DNA of 64,000 bases from assembly GCA_037355855.1 (NCBI GenBank), contig CM074758.1, positions 2,267,001-2,331,000 on the forward strand, written 5' to 3'. The translations under genes and the position numbers were made by a program. The stretch is from Pseudo-nitzschia pungens. Lineage: Eukaryota; Bacillariophyta; Bacillariophyceae; Bacillariales; Bacillariaceae. This document shows positions 54,153 through 64,000 of the stretch, in pieces. The notes under the pieces are model-generated. The model made no database searches. It saw only the letters and a list, made by a program, of their open reading frames with translations, and was not told the DNA's origin. Every line of letters begins with the position of its first letter. Positions within the stretch are counted from its first letter, which is position 1.

Positions 54153-55734
54153 TTACCCAATAAAAAGATTCTTGAGGACTTCTTCTATCAGGAAGGCGCC
54201 GGAGAGAACACCAATGAATCCGCCCCCGATCAAAAATGATGGCATGGTGGATTCGCTGCTCCCGCCGTTACTATTGCTGGTATTTCCTCTTCGCTTGTAA
54301 ACTTTGGCAGCAGCATTGGTAGCGGCTGTTACCTTATCCGACGTCAAGAAGGAAACAATGGTAGACGCTGTTTCCAAAGGTTGTTCGAGATGCGGCACGT
54401 GCCCACATTCCTCGATCCATTTCAACTCGGCGTCTTGCAATTCTTCGACAAACTATGGATGCGTGCCGAGTGAGTTTGATCGTGTCCATGGTTTCCACAA
54501 CGGAGCGTGTAAGTGTGCAAGTGTGAATATTAATTGAGCATCAAAAGAATAAACGTTCCACTGACACAGTTACGGCAGCCTCAAATAGCAGCTAACTTAC
54601 TTTGTTGGCGAATTCCGTTCCATCGAGAATCCCAGTCTTGGCGACCCCAAAGTACTAGTGCGGGGGATTCGATTTTCGATACCTTCGACGAGGGTGAAAA
54701 ACCACCACTTTGCATGAAACTATCACAACAGACATTCCAAGCAAATTTGGATTGCCAATACAAAAAATGAGATACGATCGACGCCGAGCAGAAACTGGCA
54801 TCGTATTGGGTACAATACGGGTTTCAATTCGGAAATGCTCACCTGACCATCGCGTCGTCCCAACCATCGCGCAAACAATGCAATCCGTCCGATCACTTGT
54901 GCATCTTCTGTCGCGTACGTTTCCGTGTCATAGTATGACATCTGGTTTGCCTGGTTGCGGAGGGGAACACTTTTGAGAACGCCCACGCCGAGTTTGGCCA
55001 ATGGCTTTGGTAGCATAGCCATGGGTCCAACTCCATCTACGAAGCCCTGGGCATCGATCAAAATCAGACCGGCGCAAGCGGGCATGCGATCTTTTTCGTC
55101 CAGATCGTCGAGATCATCATTGTCGTCACCCTTCGACGCTAATAGATAGGGCCGCCGCCAGTTCGATGGAGGCCGCTCCTCCCAAACTCGCACCGGCTAC
55201 ACAAAAAGCACTCTGGTCACCAAATTTAGTCTTGACAAAGCCCTTCAAGGTTTCGATCTTGGCGTCCGCCGAAAAACTGTTCACGTCGTCGAGTTGTGTG
55301 AAGCCCCATCCCAAAATATCCACGGCATAGGTTTCGATTCCCTGGGCGGCGAGTTCGGGGCCCATCCGTCTGTATTCGAGGCACGACGAATCGAAGCCGT
55401 GCAACAATATGAGTGGCGGTGTCGAAAGTTTCTTGCTCTTGTTTGCCGGCCAGTGAATATACGAAACGCCAACGGATCCCGAGGGAGAGTTGTCCGATGG
55501 GATAGCGATACGTCGCATTTTAGCGGCGGCATCGATACACGCCTGCTCTTGCACACTAGACGTATCGGGGACCGTAAATGTCAGGTCGTCCATGCTTTCG
55601 ATCGTCAAAGGCGACGACATCGACAAAGTCGACGATGATGCTGAAGAGCCAGCGGCGCTGGTGGTATGGCGCTGGACGAATCCACATGCAACCTGACAGT
55701 GCAAGAGAAGGAAAAATGCCTTGCTTGCTTTCAT
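54153..55734 (-). CDS. Alpha/beta hydrolase with N-terminal presequence and C-terminal membrane anchor
   Basis: Serine hydrolase of the alpha/beta fold. ATG at 55734 gives a signal-peptide-like start (KAFFLLLHCQVACGFVQRH); ACGF is compatible with a signal/transit junction of a diatom plastid protein, though the secretory route is equally possible. Oxyanion motif LILLHGFDSSCLEY near residue 110, nucleophile GASLGGAAS near 185, acid in VLWGRQDWD and His in ECGHVPHLEQP. Segments: 54843-55734, 54601-54719, 54153-54442, with GT-AG borders. The frame moves by one at the G run 55149-55151 and again at the T run just after the second acceptor; both corrected gives 432 residues. The last 30 residues (FLIGGGFIGVLSGAFLI) form a tail anchor. 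Substrate unknown. Confidence 0.7.
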
Positions 55735-56234
55735 GGCGGAAGACTTTCGATGTGTTTTCAATCAATCAACAAGAAAACAAGATTTCTTGTTCGTCAAGGT
55801 ATGTGGAAACGGGTAGAAGAAGAGAGGCAACTTGAGAAACAGGTTCGGTAGCTAATTACGGTAAGGTATTTACGATGCAGACGAATTGTGTCGGTTCTTC
55901 GTTGAAAAGAAAATCACGAAGTACAAAGATAATTTTTTTGCTCTGACGGAGTGAGTCGATCGTCTCTCGCGTCTCGCTTGAAAAGGCTTCAAGAACCCGA
56001 TCCCTAAATCTCCAAAATAGAATTAGCTAGTCTTGGAACGAATGACGTCATCTAGAGAAGTTGAAATCCTGATTTTCCACGTGTATCTTGGGGACGGATC
56101 TCACGGATCATGGGAACATCGAGCGAGTCGTCGAAACCTCTAGAAGTCAAGAAGATCGTGCTTTGCGGAAACTCGAGGGAAGAGTTCAACCCTGGCGCAG
56201 CTGTTGTCATACTTGTATTCCGAAAAAGAAAAAG
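55735..56234. promoter_or_regulatory. Shared divergent promoter region
   Basis: 500 bp separate the start of the hydrolase (minus) from that of the HopJ-like gene (plus). Both proteins carry presequences, so co-regulation from a bidirectional promoter is possible. I see a TACGAAGTAC-related word near 55,916 but no TATA or other element I would define. Confidence 0.45.
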
Positions 56235-57204
56235 ATGAAGTTCGCTGCCAGCGCTTTGACCATTGCTTCTGCGATTGCAGGCACTCGTGCCTTTGCCCCT
56301 GCTTCGCTTGCCGGACGACCTTCCGTCGCTTTGGAAGCGAACATCCGTGACAAGACCGACAAGTCCGACAACTTGGCATTCGGATGGGATGGCACGACCG
56401 CTTTGGGTGGTGCCGTTGAGGTCGCCAAGCCAAGCCGAATGTTGGATGAGATCCGCGAAGCCGGGGAAACCATCCCCAGTGCATGCGAGGTTTTCAACGC
56501 CAATGTCGAAATGGATGCCGACGAACTGAAATTCGAGGAAGTCATGGAAATCATCGACACCCACTACGAAGCTGGATTGATCGAATTTAAGAACGGTGAT
56601 ATTGTCAACAAGCCTGGTGAAAACGAAGGATCCGCGAAATTGCTCAGCTATGCTGCTCTCTCTGGATTCGATAAGGAAACTACTCTTAAGCTTTGGGGTC
56701 AATACTACAGAGAAGTTCTCGCCGACCCCGACGGAGACTCTCACCAAAACATCCGCAATTTCATGAAGACCGGATGGGACGGTACGTAAATCAACAATTT
56801 TGATGCTTGAACAGACCGCGATGTACGAGAAAAATGCTGCCTCTACCATTTTTTCGTGAGGATGACGATTTTTTCAATAGATAGTAGATTCCGAAAACAG
56901 GCGACGCTTGTAGACGCTGAGGACAAAAGGAATTATTACGGACTCAATGAGAGAATTTGGCGTGATGGATAACACTGCAGAAAAAAATGCGCTTTTGACT
57001 GAGACTACATGTTACGACAACAAAGATATTGCCTCTTTACAGCACACTCATGATTTCATTGTTTCATCTGTAAATTCGCCAACCCTCGAACCTCGATTAT
57101 TTCGGCGGAAAACAGGTGTTCCATTCGAGAATGGAATTGCTTTGACAAAGAAGAATGTTGGTGACAGTGACTGGGACTGGGACTCGGAATCATGGATCCC
57201 TTAA
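56235..57204 (+). CDS. Plastid-targeted HopJ-like protein
   Basis: 211 residues from two exons, 56235-56781 and 57116-57204, with a 334-bp GT-AG intron in phase 1. The N-terminus is a signal peptide ending in TRAFAP, the diatom ASAFAP-type plastid entry motif, so stroma or thylakoid is the likely location. The rest matches the HopJ family, named after a Pseudomonas type III effector but widespread in free-living bacteria and algae: MLDEIREAGETIPSACEVFN, FEEVMEIIDTHYEAGLIEFK, a GSAKLLSYAALSGF segment, LWGQYYREVL, and DSHQNIRNFMKTGWDG|VPFENGIALT across the splice. It ends in an acidic, Trp-rich tail (GDSDWDWDSESWIP). The molecular role of this family is not established. There is no toxin-like context here. 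Confidence 0.85.
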
Positions 57205-57736
57205 ATGATTGCGAGTGTTTTTTCATGATAGACAACGCAGTTTGATCCACTATTACTTCCTTTTTGAAATAGATTGAGTGCTGTTGGCGATAAACTATAA
57301 ACTCCTTTGTCAATTATGTACTTTGTTATTGCAAATCAAAAAGGGTGCATGACATACCGTACTCGTTAGGCCTCGACACCTTTGGAATTTTTGAGGATCT
57401 CTAGGACGTATGCTATCGAGTGTTCGATGTCCCCATTTGAATCTTCTTGCTGAGTTCTTCGGAAAAGCCGTTCAAATGTACTTCGAACGAAGTACGAGTG
57501 TTTCATGTAATATCAATAGTTCACTGTTTCATCCGCATTAAGTCGAACAATACTCAAGAAAATTCAATGGTGAAAAGGAATCTACATACACTAATGGCAA
57601 TCCCCTTGCACGAGAACAATGATTGAAGTCTGGATAGTTTGTATTCAATGCCAACATGACTTGTATTATTTATTCTATAATGGATTTGGTTGCTCCACTT
57701 GGAAACATTTGCCGTCCTTTGCTTGGAACCCGTTCC
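57205..57736. other. Intergenic region between convergent genes
   Basis: About 530 bp of AT-rich sequence between the 3' ends of the HopJ-like gene and the polyamine fusion gene. A CGAACGAAGTACGAGTG word occurs at 57,485. No gene seen. Confidence 0.5.
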
Positions 57737-60452
57737 TCACATAGAAAGGCAACTATCCAGAAGTTCTTCGCCCTGCTGGATGTCACGAAGCGGAGTAGCC
57801 TTTGAATAAAATTTCACCTGTCTATCGGCTGCTGGATTATAAACAAAGTCTGGTGTTTCTTTCGGATCGGCGCTGGATTGCGATACTCCAAGTTCCGAAC
57901 CCAGGTTGTTCTTTCCATCACAGACATGGTTTGTAAAAGATTGCAACTGCGAGCAAAAAATGGGAGAGCAACAAGATAAGGGGCAGAGAACAAATAAACA
58001 AAGGAAAGACAAAGAAAAACTTGGGGTCGTCAAAATGCATTATGTTCACGACAGGCTTACCATCGATCCACCAACGAAACTTTCTTCTCCACTGTAAGAC
58101 GATAGTTCGCAATAATCATTTACATATGATTCCAGTACTGACCCACTCCATTTTTCGCCACTTATTGAATTTGTTTTCGAGATGAGCTTGTACGCCTGTG
58201 CATCCCCTTCAATCAAGTGAATGGCCTTCTCAATACCAATATAACTCTCACGCGGGATGTTTATCTTAGCAAATACGCCTCTGCCAGCTTTTTCCCCATC
58301 ACTTCTCTCTCTAACTTCGATACTAGATATGGGCATGTTTTGTCGATCGGGGTCGAATCCCTGTCCCTCTTTGCAATTCTTGGACTCCGGGTTGCCACGA
58401 CAAAATACAATCTCGATTGGCTTTGAGGGGTGGTAATATGATTGCATCGTTGCCCCATCGAAAAAATGAAAGGGGGACCCACCATCCACTGTGACCATTG
58501 CTCTTCTTCTGATCTTAAGTTCCACGAGAGCTGGGTTGGCAAACCATTCGGCCTTGGTCTGTGAATTTTTGAATGCAGCAATAAATTGCCATGGAAAAGA
58601 GAAACCACTATGCATGTGATCGATGTAAGATCGGATTGTTTCAAAACCTAACCTGGAGAGGCTGCTAATGAGTCTGACTCGATTGAGATCAGAACTGTAT
58701 ACTTCGGGTGGATCCGTAGTCTCCGGACTTTCACCGACTTGAGCAATGAAGATTCCGTCGTTGTTCAATGCTCTGGGTACTGATTTCAAGAATGGACCTT
58801 CGTCGTAAAGGGCATTGACAAAGTCCTTTCGAATTTGCGGGTCTCTGGGCAGAGAATCAATGACCTTTTAAAGTGAGTTATGACGACTGAACAGCAATGG
58901 AACGGATGCTACAAAAAACTTTCTGACTCAAAGTCAAATTATTCTGAACTTACAGAGCGTCCATGATGATGACGTCAAATGGATCAACGCGTGGAGGACC
59001 ATCCACTGGAAAGTTATCAATAAACCATTGGAATGCATCAATATATTGGACTTCAACCCTTGGATCATCGAAACAACTCTCGGCGCTACCTGCCAACGCG
59101 CTGCAATCGCTCCACGATGGTAGGTGTTTCCTGGAAGCATCTACCATCATTTGATCGATCTCGATCATTACGGCAGTCTCCACCGTTTTGTGTTTTAGAA
59201 CTTCCCTAAGCGATGCTCCTTCTCCACCACCGATGATCGCTACTCGTTTCGGATTTTTGTGGGCAAACATGGCAGGATGGATCAAAGTTTCGTGATACGC
59301 GGCTTCGCCAGACCTACGAGATTGCAATACCCCGTCCAAATAGACAATCCTATCCGGTTCAAATAATTCTGGGTGACGGGATTCGTAAGATCCGTCATTT
59401 TTGAGTGATTTTTCATAAGCTTCAAGGGTTTGTTCGTTAGGCCTCAAGACATCGTAAATTCTGACCTGCTGGAAACTCGTTGAGGTGGCAGCAATCTCGT
59501 TCTTGTAATCCGTCAATTTACCAACCGGGAAATATTCCATGTCCGTCAATTCAGCTGTCAGACTTGACGTATCCCCTTCTGGATATCCTCTCGTTTTGTG
59601 AGCCCAAACAGCGTTTGGCGTCTTTAATTCTTCCCCCGTGGTAACTTCCCTTGGGACGCCAAAAAGCTCATTTGCAAGCGGCACGATGGGCAGCAAAGAG
59701 TTGGGACCACACGTGTAGAGATCAAGTGTAATCACCCCCTCTTTGGGCCAGGTGTGGAAAGACACATGACTTTCCAACAGCACACCAGCACAACTCACTC
59801 CCATCGGTACCATCTTGTGACAGTGATAGGAGAGAAGGGTCAGACCGCATTCACCAATGAGATCGAGCATCGCGTGTGCAAGCCGTTCCTCTGAGTTCAA
59901 AAAGCTTTCACTGACATTCTCAATGTCCATCAAAAGATGCTGACCAGTCGGCAGATGGGTTTCATCTTCGTCATCCTCGTCATCCTCGTCGTCCTCGCTG
60001 TCTTCGTCTGGATCATCGACGGGTAGTGCGCGACATTCGTGCTCCGGGATATCGACACAGTTTTCTTTTCCTGCTTCCGTTACGATCCAACGGGATTGCG
60101 AAGAAACCGTATTGCCAGTGCCAAAAGCCTTTGATGTGTAGAGTGTTTCGGGGGGAGTCTTTCCGTCTCTCATTTTGGGATCCGGGAGAGTCTTCATCGC
60201 TAAGGGAGATGCTGCCTGTGGATAATTGCTTTGGTCATTGGAAACGTTAAGAGCCTCGTTGCTTTTCTGCAACAGCAATTGTTGAGGTCTCACCAACAAC
60301 AGCATCCGCGCCGTACGGCCAACGGCAAAAGCCACCAAAACGCAGGAGAGTACACTGAGAGCAACGAATCGTTTACTTATCAAAACGAGATATTTTGATG
60401 CATTGTGGTCGGGATCAGTCTTCTTGGCATTGGAAGTCGATGATCTTGTCAT
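57737..60452 (-). CDS. Membrane-anchored AdoMet decarboxylase / aminopropyltransferase / SET-like fusion
   Basis: Polyamine-forming fusion enzyme of 830 residues. Exons: 58954-60452, 58061-58844, 57737-57946; introns of 109 and 114 bp are GT-AG and the joins restore MDAL|DPQIRKDF and GGSM|LQSF. A signal anchor spans residues 29-45 (FVALSVLSCVLVAFAVG). Next comes a bacterial-type S-adenosylmethionine decarboxylase, about 165-280: GQHLLMDIENV, self-cleavage pair Glu227-Ser228 in LLESHVSFHTWPK, His233, and Cys248 in LDLYTCG. Then a spermidine-synthase-like aminopropyltransferase, about 325-625: YLDGVLQSRRSGEAAYHE, SAM-type loop IGGGEGAS, EIDQ, FDVIIMDALDP. The end is SET-like: AGRGVFAKINIPRESYIG, FTNHVCDGKNN, then LRDIQQGEELLDSC. 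The usual catalytic Tyr after GEEL is not obvious, so methyl transfer is unproven. Likely in the ER-Golgi or silica deposition membranes. Confidence 0.9.
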
Positions 60453-60760
60453 GGTTGCACGGCAGTAGGGGTTTGTTGTTTCTCAATCCATATGCGGTTG
60501 TGCAATGTTCTTTCTCTGTTTCGTTGAAAATGCCACCATTGGGTAACTTATCGCAGAGTTGCAACGAATGACAGAGCCTCTAAACTAGTGTCACGCGATC
60601 ACGAAGCTCAGTGAAAACCGAAAACGAGAACAGAAATATCCTGAAATGTCGTTTACCCGCTTCAATTCAACTCCGTTTCCCAATTTTTCGTCCATCCAAA
60701 AATTTGTATTCAAGGTTCATCTTTGGGGTCGCGTGGAATCACACGTGTGCGAGACGCATA
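60453..60760. promoter_or_regulatory. Upstream region of the polyamine fusion gene
   Basis: About 300 bp before the minus-strand start at 60452, ending at the MITE insertion. No defined element recognised; the MITE now sits roughly 310 bp upstream of the start codon and could affect the promoter. Confidence 0.4.
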
Positions 60761-60851
60761 CTACAAAATTCTTATCAGCTGTCCCCCGGTTCTACGTCCC
60801 CGACTACTAATTTCTACTGAAACCCGGGGACAGCTGATAGGAATTCTGTAG
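60761..60851. mobile_element. 91-bp MITE, copy 2, TA target duplication
   Basis: Same length and sequence as the copy at 27395-27485 except one base. In this copy the right arm reads CCCGGGGACAGCTGATAGG, which pairs better with the left arm. Flanked by TA at 60759-60760 and 60852-60853. Confidence 0.9.
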
Positions 60852-62454
60852 TAACATTTCAGTGATCGTCTTAATTAAACAGCTTGAAATTTTTAAGATG
60901 CGAGACGTATCCGAAAAAAACCTTAAAATAATTATAGTCCCGCTGAATTTCTATTTTCGTTTTGTTTCTGAATGCACGTGTCTCCCGTGTGATCAACCGT
61001 GCTGTGTGATACGCCCGAGCCTGCAGGCGTTTTGTCGTGCTTGTAGAAGGCGAACCCATCAAAGATAATGTGTTAGTACGAACGTGCCTCCATGCTGCAT
61101 ATGCTCATACTTGCACGTACCAGGTAAGGTTACCGTAAGATCTTACCGGTACGGTACGTTTAGTGATTGCTGGAAATGACAAAAATGGTGGTACGTACGA
61201 GTAAGGTTAATCTTACTTATGTGCCGGATGCGGGATACCATAAGGATTTTGATTCTCTCTCCATAATCCCATCTACCGATTCTCCATCTGGAGCTGATGG
61301 GCCGGTAAAAATTGTGAACGAACTTTTTGGAGATGAACTAAGTAAGACCTTATGTGACGGGGTTTGCACTTTTGCTGATAACTCTGCACACACAACCTCT
61401 CTATTCAAAAAAAGACATCATCTTTTAGCCAACACTCTACTCGACAATGCTCCATATTCACATTTGAAAATATCTTTTGTTGTTCTTCCCTTCGTAAGCT
61501 CATGCATAAATGTCAAAGGCCCAAAATGGGATGTTTTTCGAGTCAAAGCATCACACCGGTCATGCCTGTGTGCGCACAAAATCAGCTCTTTTTTTGCGTA
61601 TCATGGACAATCTCTCTCAACTGTTCTCGAACAAAATACTTCGCAATTACTTGTTATTTTACGTAAACATGCTGTCACGCATTAATGTACCAAATTTCCA
61701 TGCTTCCTTGATAATCAATTTTGGCTTACTATGGGAGGCCAAAGATATAGGTGAAAAATCTAATTGCACTAGCGGTTGTAGTTACAACTTTTGCTGAGAA
61801 GGTTTCAGTTGCTGAGGGAGATATTTGGTCCCATTGTAAGGGAAGACTGACTCTGTCACTTTTTTTGGTTCATTAAAAATTTTCACTGGTACTTACTCGT
61901 TCAATTGTAATTGTTCGTCCGTATAGTACGAGTATTGATGCTCCCCCAGTGGTTCCAAACGCGATTGTTGGATTCGATGTTGTTATTACAAAGTATTTTT
62001 TTACCATCCGTAAGGTTACGAGTACGAGTAAGCCATACTTGAACTCGCCGTTCAGATCATCAACTACTTTCGTCTGTAAAAATTGATTGGTTGTGCTCAG
62101 CACTAAGTAGAACTGATCTGCTGGTGACAAGTGCAACATAGAATTGATCATTCGAACACAGCGGCGACCATGTCTGAAAAGATCCGACGTCGGTGGTTGA
62201 TCGTACAATGTGTGGATCTTCATATTGCATGTAGTATTAGACGACACATGGAATAATTTAAAAATCAAAAATGATCTTCTCTCTATTTTACAGTTTCGAG
62301 GCCATTGCCTGATTTCGTTCAGCCTACTAGAGAGGCGTTATGTATCGTAATCTTTCGTCTGTCGAATTCGTACGTGTGATTGGTTGATAGAATATTTCAA
62401 ATTGTCCCATTGCAATGCGCTTGCATGTTGAAGTGTTTCTTTCGTCGGCACTCC
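60852..62454. other. Intergenic region with one weak ORF
   Basis: 1.6 kb. GGTAAGGTTACCGTAAGATC and related words cluster at 61,120-61,215 and 62,005-62,030. A 170-codon plus-strand frame from ATG at 61,176 to 61,685 has ordinary amino-acid composition but no recognised family and starts inside the word cluster; it may be chance or a gene remnant. No other gene seen. Confidence 0.4.
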
Positions 62455-64000
62455 TTAAAGTCTCTTCTGAGATTCGACAGGGTTGGAGAAGACGGCATCA
62501 GGCTTAGCGTTGGAGTATCCCTTAATGAGACATCCGATGGTCTCTCCTAGAAGCTTGAGGTCATCAAGAGGGTTGTTTCCTTGGACCTTCTTGTACAAGT
62601 AGGAGTCGAAAGTGACTTGTTGGACGTACTTGGAGTCGCAAAGTTCAACGAAAGCTTCGCGAGCACCGTTGTTCGAGTAGAAGACCTTTTGCAAGATGTC
62701 CAAGACGGCGTATGTAGGTCCGTAAAGCTTGTCGTACTTCTTGAGGTAAGTCTTCTCGATTTCTTCTTGAGTAGGGAGTCTCTTTCCACCGTCCATAAGC
62801 TTGACGATTTCTTCGGCTGCCATTCGACCAGACTTGGCGGCAAAGTAGATACCTTCTCCGGAGCACTTGGTGACATATCCGGCGGCATCACCGACGAGTG
62901 CCATACGTCCTTGGACACGACGAGGACGGTAGTGTTCGGGGATGGGGTGGGCTTCAACCTTGATAATCTTTCCTCCGGCAATCTTATCTCCTGCACGGTC
63001 ACGGATGGCCTTTTGGTATTGCTTGATGGCAGGTCGGTTGACAACGGTACCTGTTCCGACACCAACGTGGTCATACTTGGGGAAGACCCATCCGTAGAAA
63101 TCAGGCGAGACATCATCACCGACGTACATCTCTGCCATTTCTTCATAGAAGACCATCTTGTCGTCAGGGATCTTGATACGCTCTTGGAAGGCAATGGCGA
63201 AGTTGTATTCTCCGGCGTCCATGGCTTTGGCAACACGAGAGTTAGCACCATCGGCACCGATGACCATATCGACCTTCATTTCGCAGGGGGTTCCGGATGA
63301 TTTGCCCTCTTCATATTGTTGGTAGTAAAGGGTGTACTGGGATTCGGAGGTCTTGTGGTCAGCAGGGACGTCGATCTTCGTGACAAGCCCGTTGATGGCT
63401 TCAGCTCCGTACTCAATAGCACGGTCCCGGAGGTATTTGTCCATGATTTCACGACGGCACATACCAATGTATTCATCGGGCTGCAAAGTATCGCCGATGG
63501 AGACCTCGGCTCCAGTGGGGGAGACAAGGTTCATTCTTCGAACCTGTTCACGACAGATGACAAACAAGACGAAGAGTGATGATGAGACTCAAGTTGCACT
63601 CAGGATCGTTGTTCTTTTCAAATTAAAATCTTTCGTCCGACAAGAAGGTCTCTGACAAAAATTTGGTGGTCAACGACAACAAAATGAAATGGCATACCTT
63701 GCGGTCGACAACAGTCTCAGGGATGTCGAACTCTCCAACCATGCACAAAGGAATGGCTCCTCCGCAAGGCTTGGCGTTGTCCATCTTACGCTCGAACATG
63801 ACGGTGTCAATTCCCCTCTCTTGAGCAAAGATTTCGGCGGCGCAAGCTCCGGAAGGACCTCCTCCGATGACAGCTACCTTGTAACGCATGTCCATGTTGG
63901 ATCCATTGGAGGCAGCATTAAGGGAAGTCTTTCCGGTGAAGGAAGACGAAGGGGAGAAGGCACTGGCGGCAGTGGCGAAGGTGGCGAGGGCGGCAATGGA
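62455..64000 (-). CDS. chlP: Geranylgeranyl diphosphate/chlorophyll reductase, 5' end beyond window
   Basis: Reduces geranylgeranyl chains to phytyl for chlorophyll, tocopherol and phylloquinone in the plastid. Visible exons: 63698-64000 (continuing past the edge) and 62455-63543, with a 154-bp GT-AG intron, together 463 residues. The visible start is a presequence ending in ASAFSP, the diatom plastid entry motif. Then YKVAVIGGGPSGACAAEIFA (FAD-binding GxGxxG), RKMDNAKPCGGAIPLCM, CRREIMDKYLRDRA, the second FAD motif VIGADGANSRVAKAM, YGWVFPKYDHVGVGTG, and VALVGDAAGYVTKCSGEGIY-like sequence before the helical C-terminus. All family landmarks are intact. Only the initiating Met and the first part of the signal peptide are missing at the window border. 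Confidence 0.95.

Noticed and set aside
56235..57204. HopJ-like protein as a virulence effector or toxin
   Set aside because: The family name is historical; plastid targeting and intron structure indicate a resident algal gene.
61176..61685. 170-codon frame as a definite gene
   Set aside because: No recognised family and it starts inside a repeat-word cluster; kept only as a weak note in the intergenic entry.
62547..63300. Overlapping 236-239-codon frames on both strands within chlP
   Set aside because: Shadow frames; chlP motifs are all in one minus-strand frame.
1..64000. CRISPR arrays, bacterial operons, rRNA or tRNA genes
   Set aside because: No regularly spaced direct repeats with unique spacers, no Shine-Dalgarno-linked gene runs, and I found no convincing tRNA cloverleaf or rRNA sequence by eye; a tRNAscan or Rfam run would be decisive.

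Overview
The window looks like nuclear DNA of a eukaryotic alga, most likely a diatom. The reasons are: spliced genes with many GT-AG introns of roughly 75-330 bp; at least two proteins with a signal peptide followed by a phenylalanine-type plastid transit start (TRAFAP near 56,290 and ASAFSP near 63,970); a plastid geranylgeranyl reductase; a HopJ-like plastid protein; and a polyamine enzyme of the kind expected for biosilica polyamines. I cannot name the species from sequence alone. Exon joins were made by reading splice sites and checking frame and family motifs; none has been tested against transcripts.

Layout. 1-6,400 holds a low-complexity Ser/Arg-rich protein, a D-amino-acid oxidase and a small acidic protein. 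6,780-13,025 is an intact Helitron-like rolling-circle transposon with one 1,915-aa Rep-helicase and long inverted end repeats built of small hairpins. 13,500-19,750 is an AT-rich accessory-looking block of three minus-strand genes (an orphan, a zinc-finger/possible dioxygenase-fold protein, an Ulp1-like protease) separated by repeats, including a second hairpin family. 21,000-22,240 is a DOT1-like methyltransferase. 22,500-31,600 is a divergent pair of F-box/armadillo paralogues. 32,400-34,320 is a bromodomain protein. 35,540-40,825 is a CSB/ERCC6-type SNF2 repair translocase. 41,866-43,342 is a DUF389 membrane protein. 45,669-47,324 is an eIF4B-like RRM protein. 48,033-50,530 is a PHD-SET methyltransferase. 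51,436-53,369 is a coiled-coil protein. 54,153-55,734 is an alpha/beta hydrolase. 56,235-57,204 is the HopJ-like plastid protein. 57,737-60,452 is the polyamine fusion enzyme. 62,455 to the right edge is chlP.

The most interesting object is the 830-aa gene at 57,737-60,452. It is a membrane-anchored fusion of a bacterial-type S-adenosylmethionine decarboxylase, an aminopropyltransferase and a SET-like methyltransferase domain. In one chain it could make the aminopropyl donor, build the polyamine and possibly N-methylate it. That is the chemistry of diatom silica long-chain polyamines (inference).

A second window-wide pattern is that many genes are interrupted by single-base frame changes, mostly one extra base at short homopolymers or repeat tracts. 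Neighbouring long genes (Rep-helicase, PHD-SET, polyamine enzyme, DOT1, chlP) are clean. I read this mainly as consensus indels in the assembly. Intergenic DNA is rich in short palindromic words built from TACG, TACCGGTA, TACGAAGTA and GTAAGGTTAC. Two almost identical 91-bp TA-flanked MITEs lie 33 kb apart.
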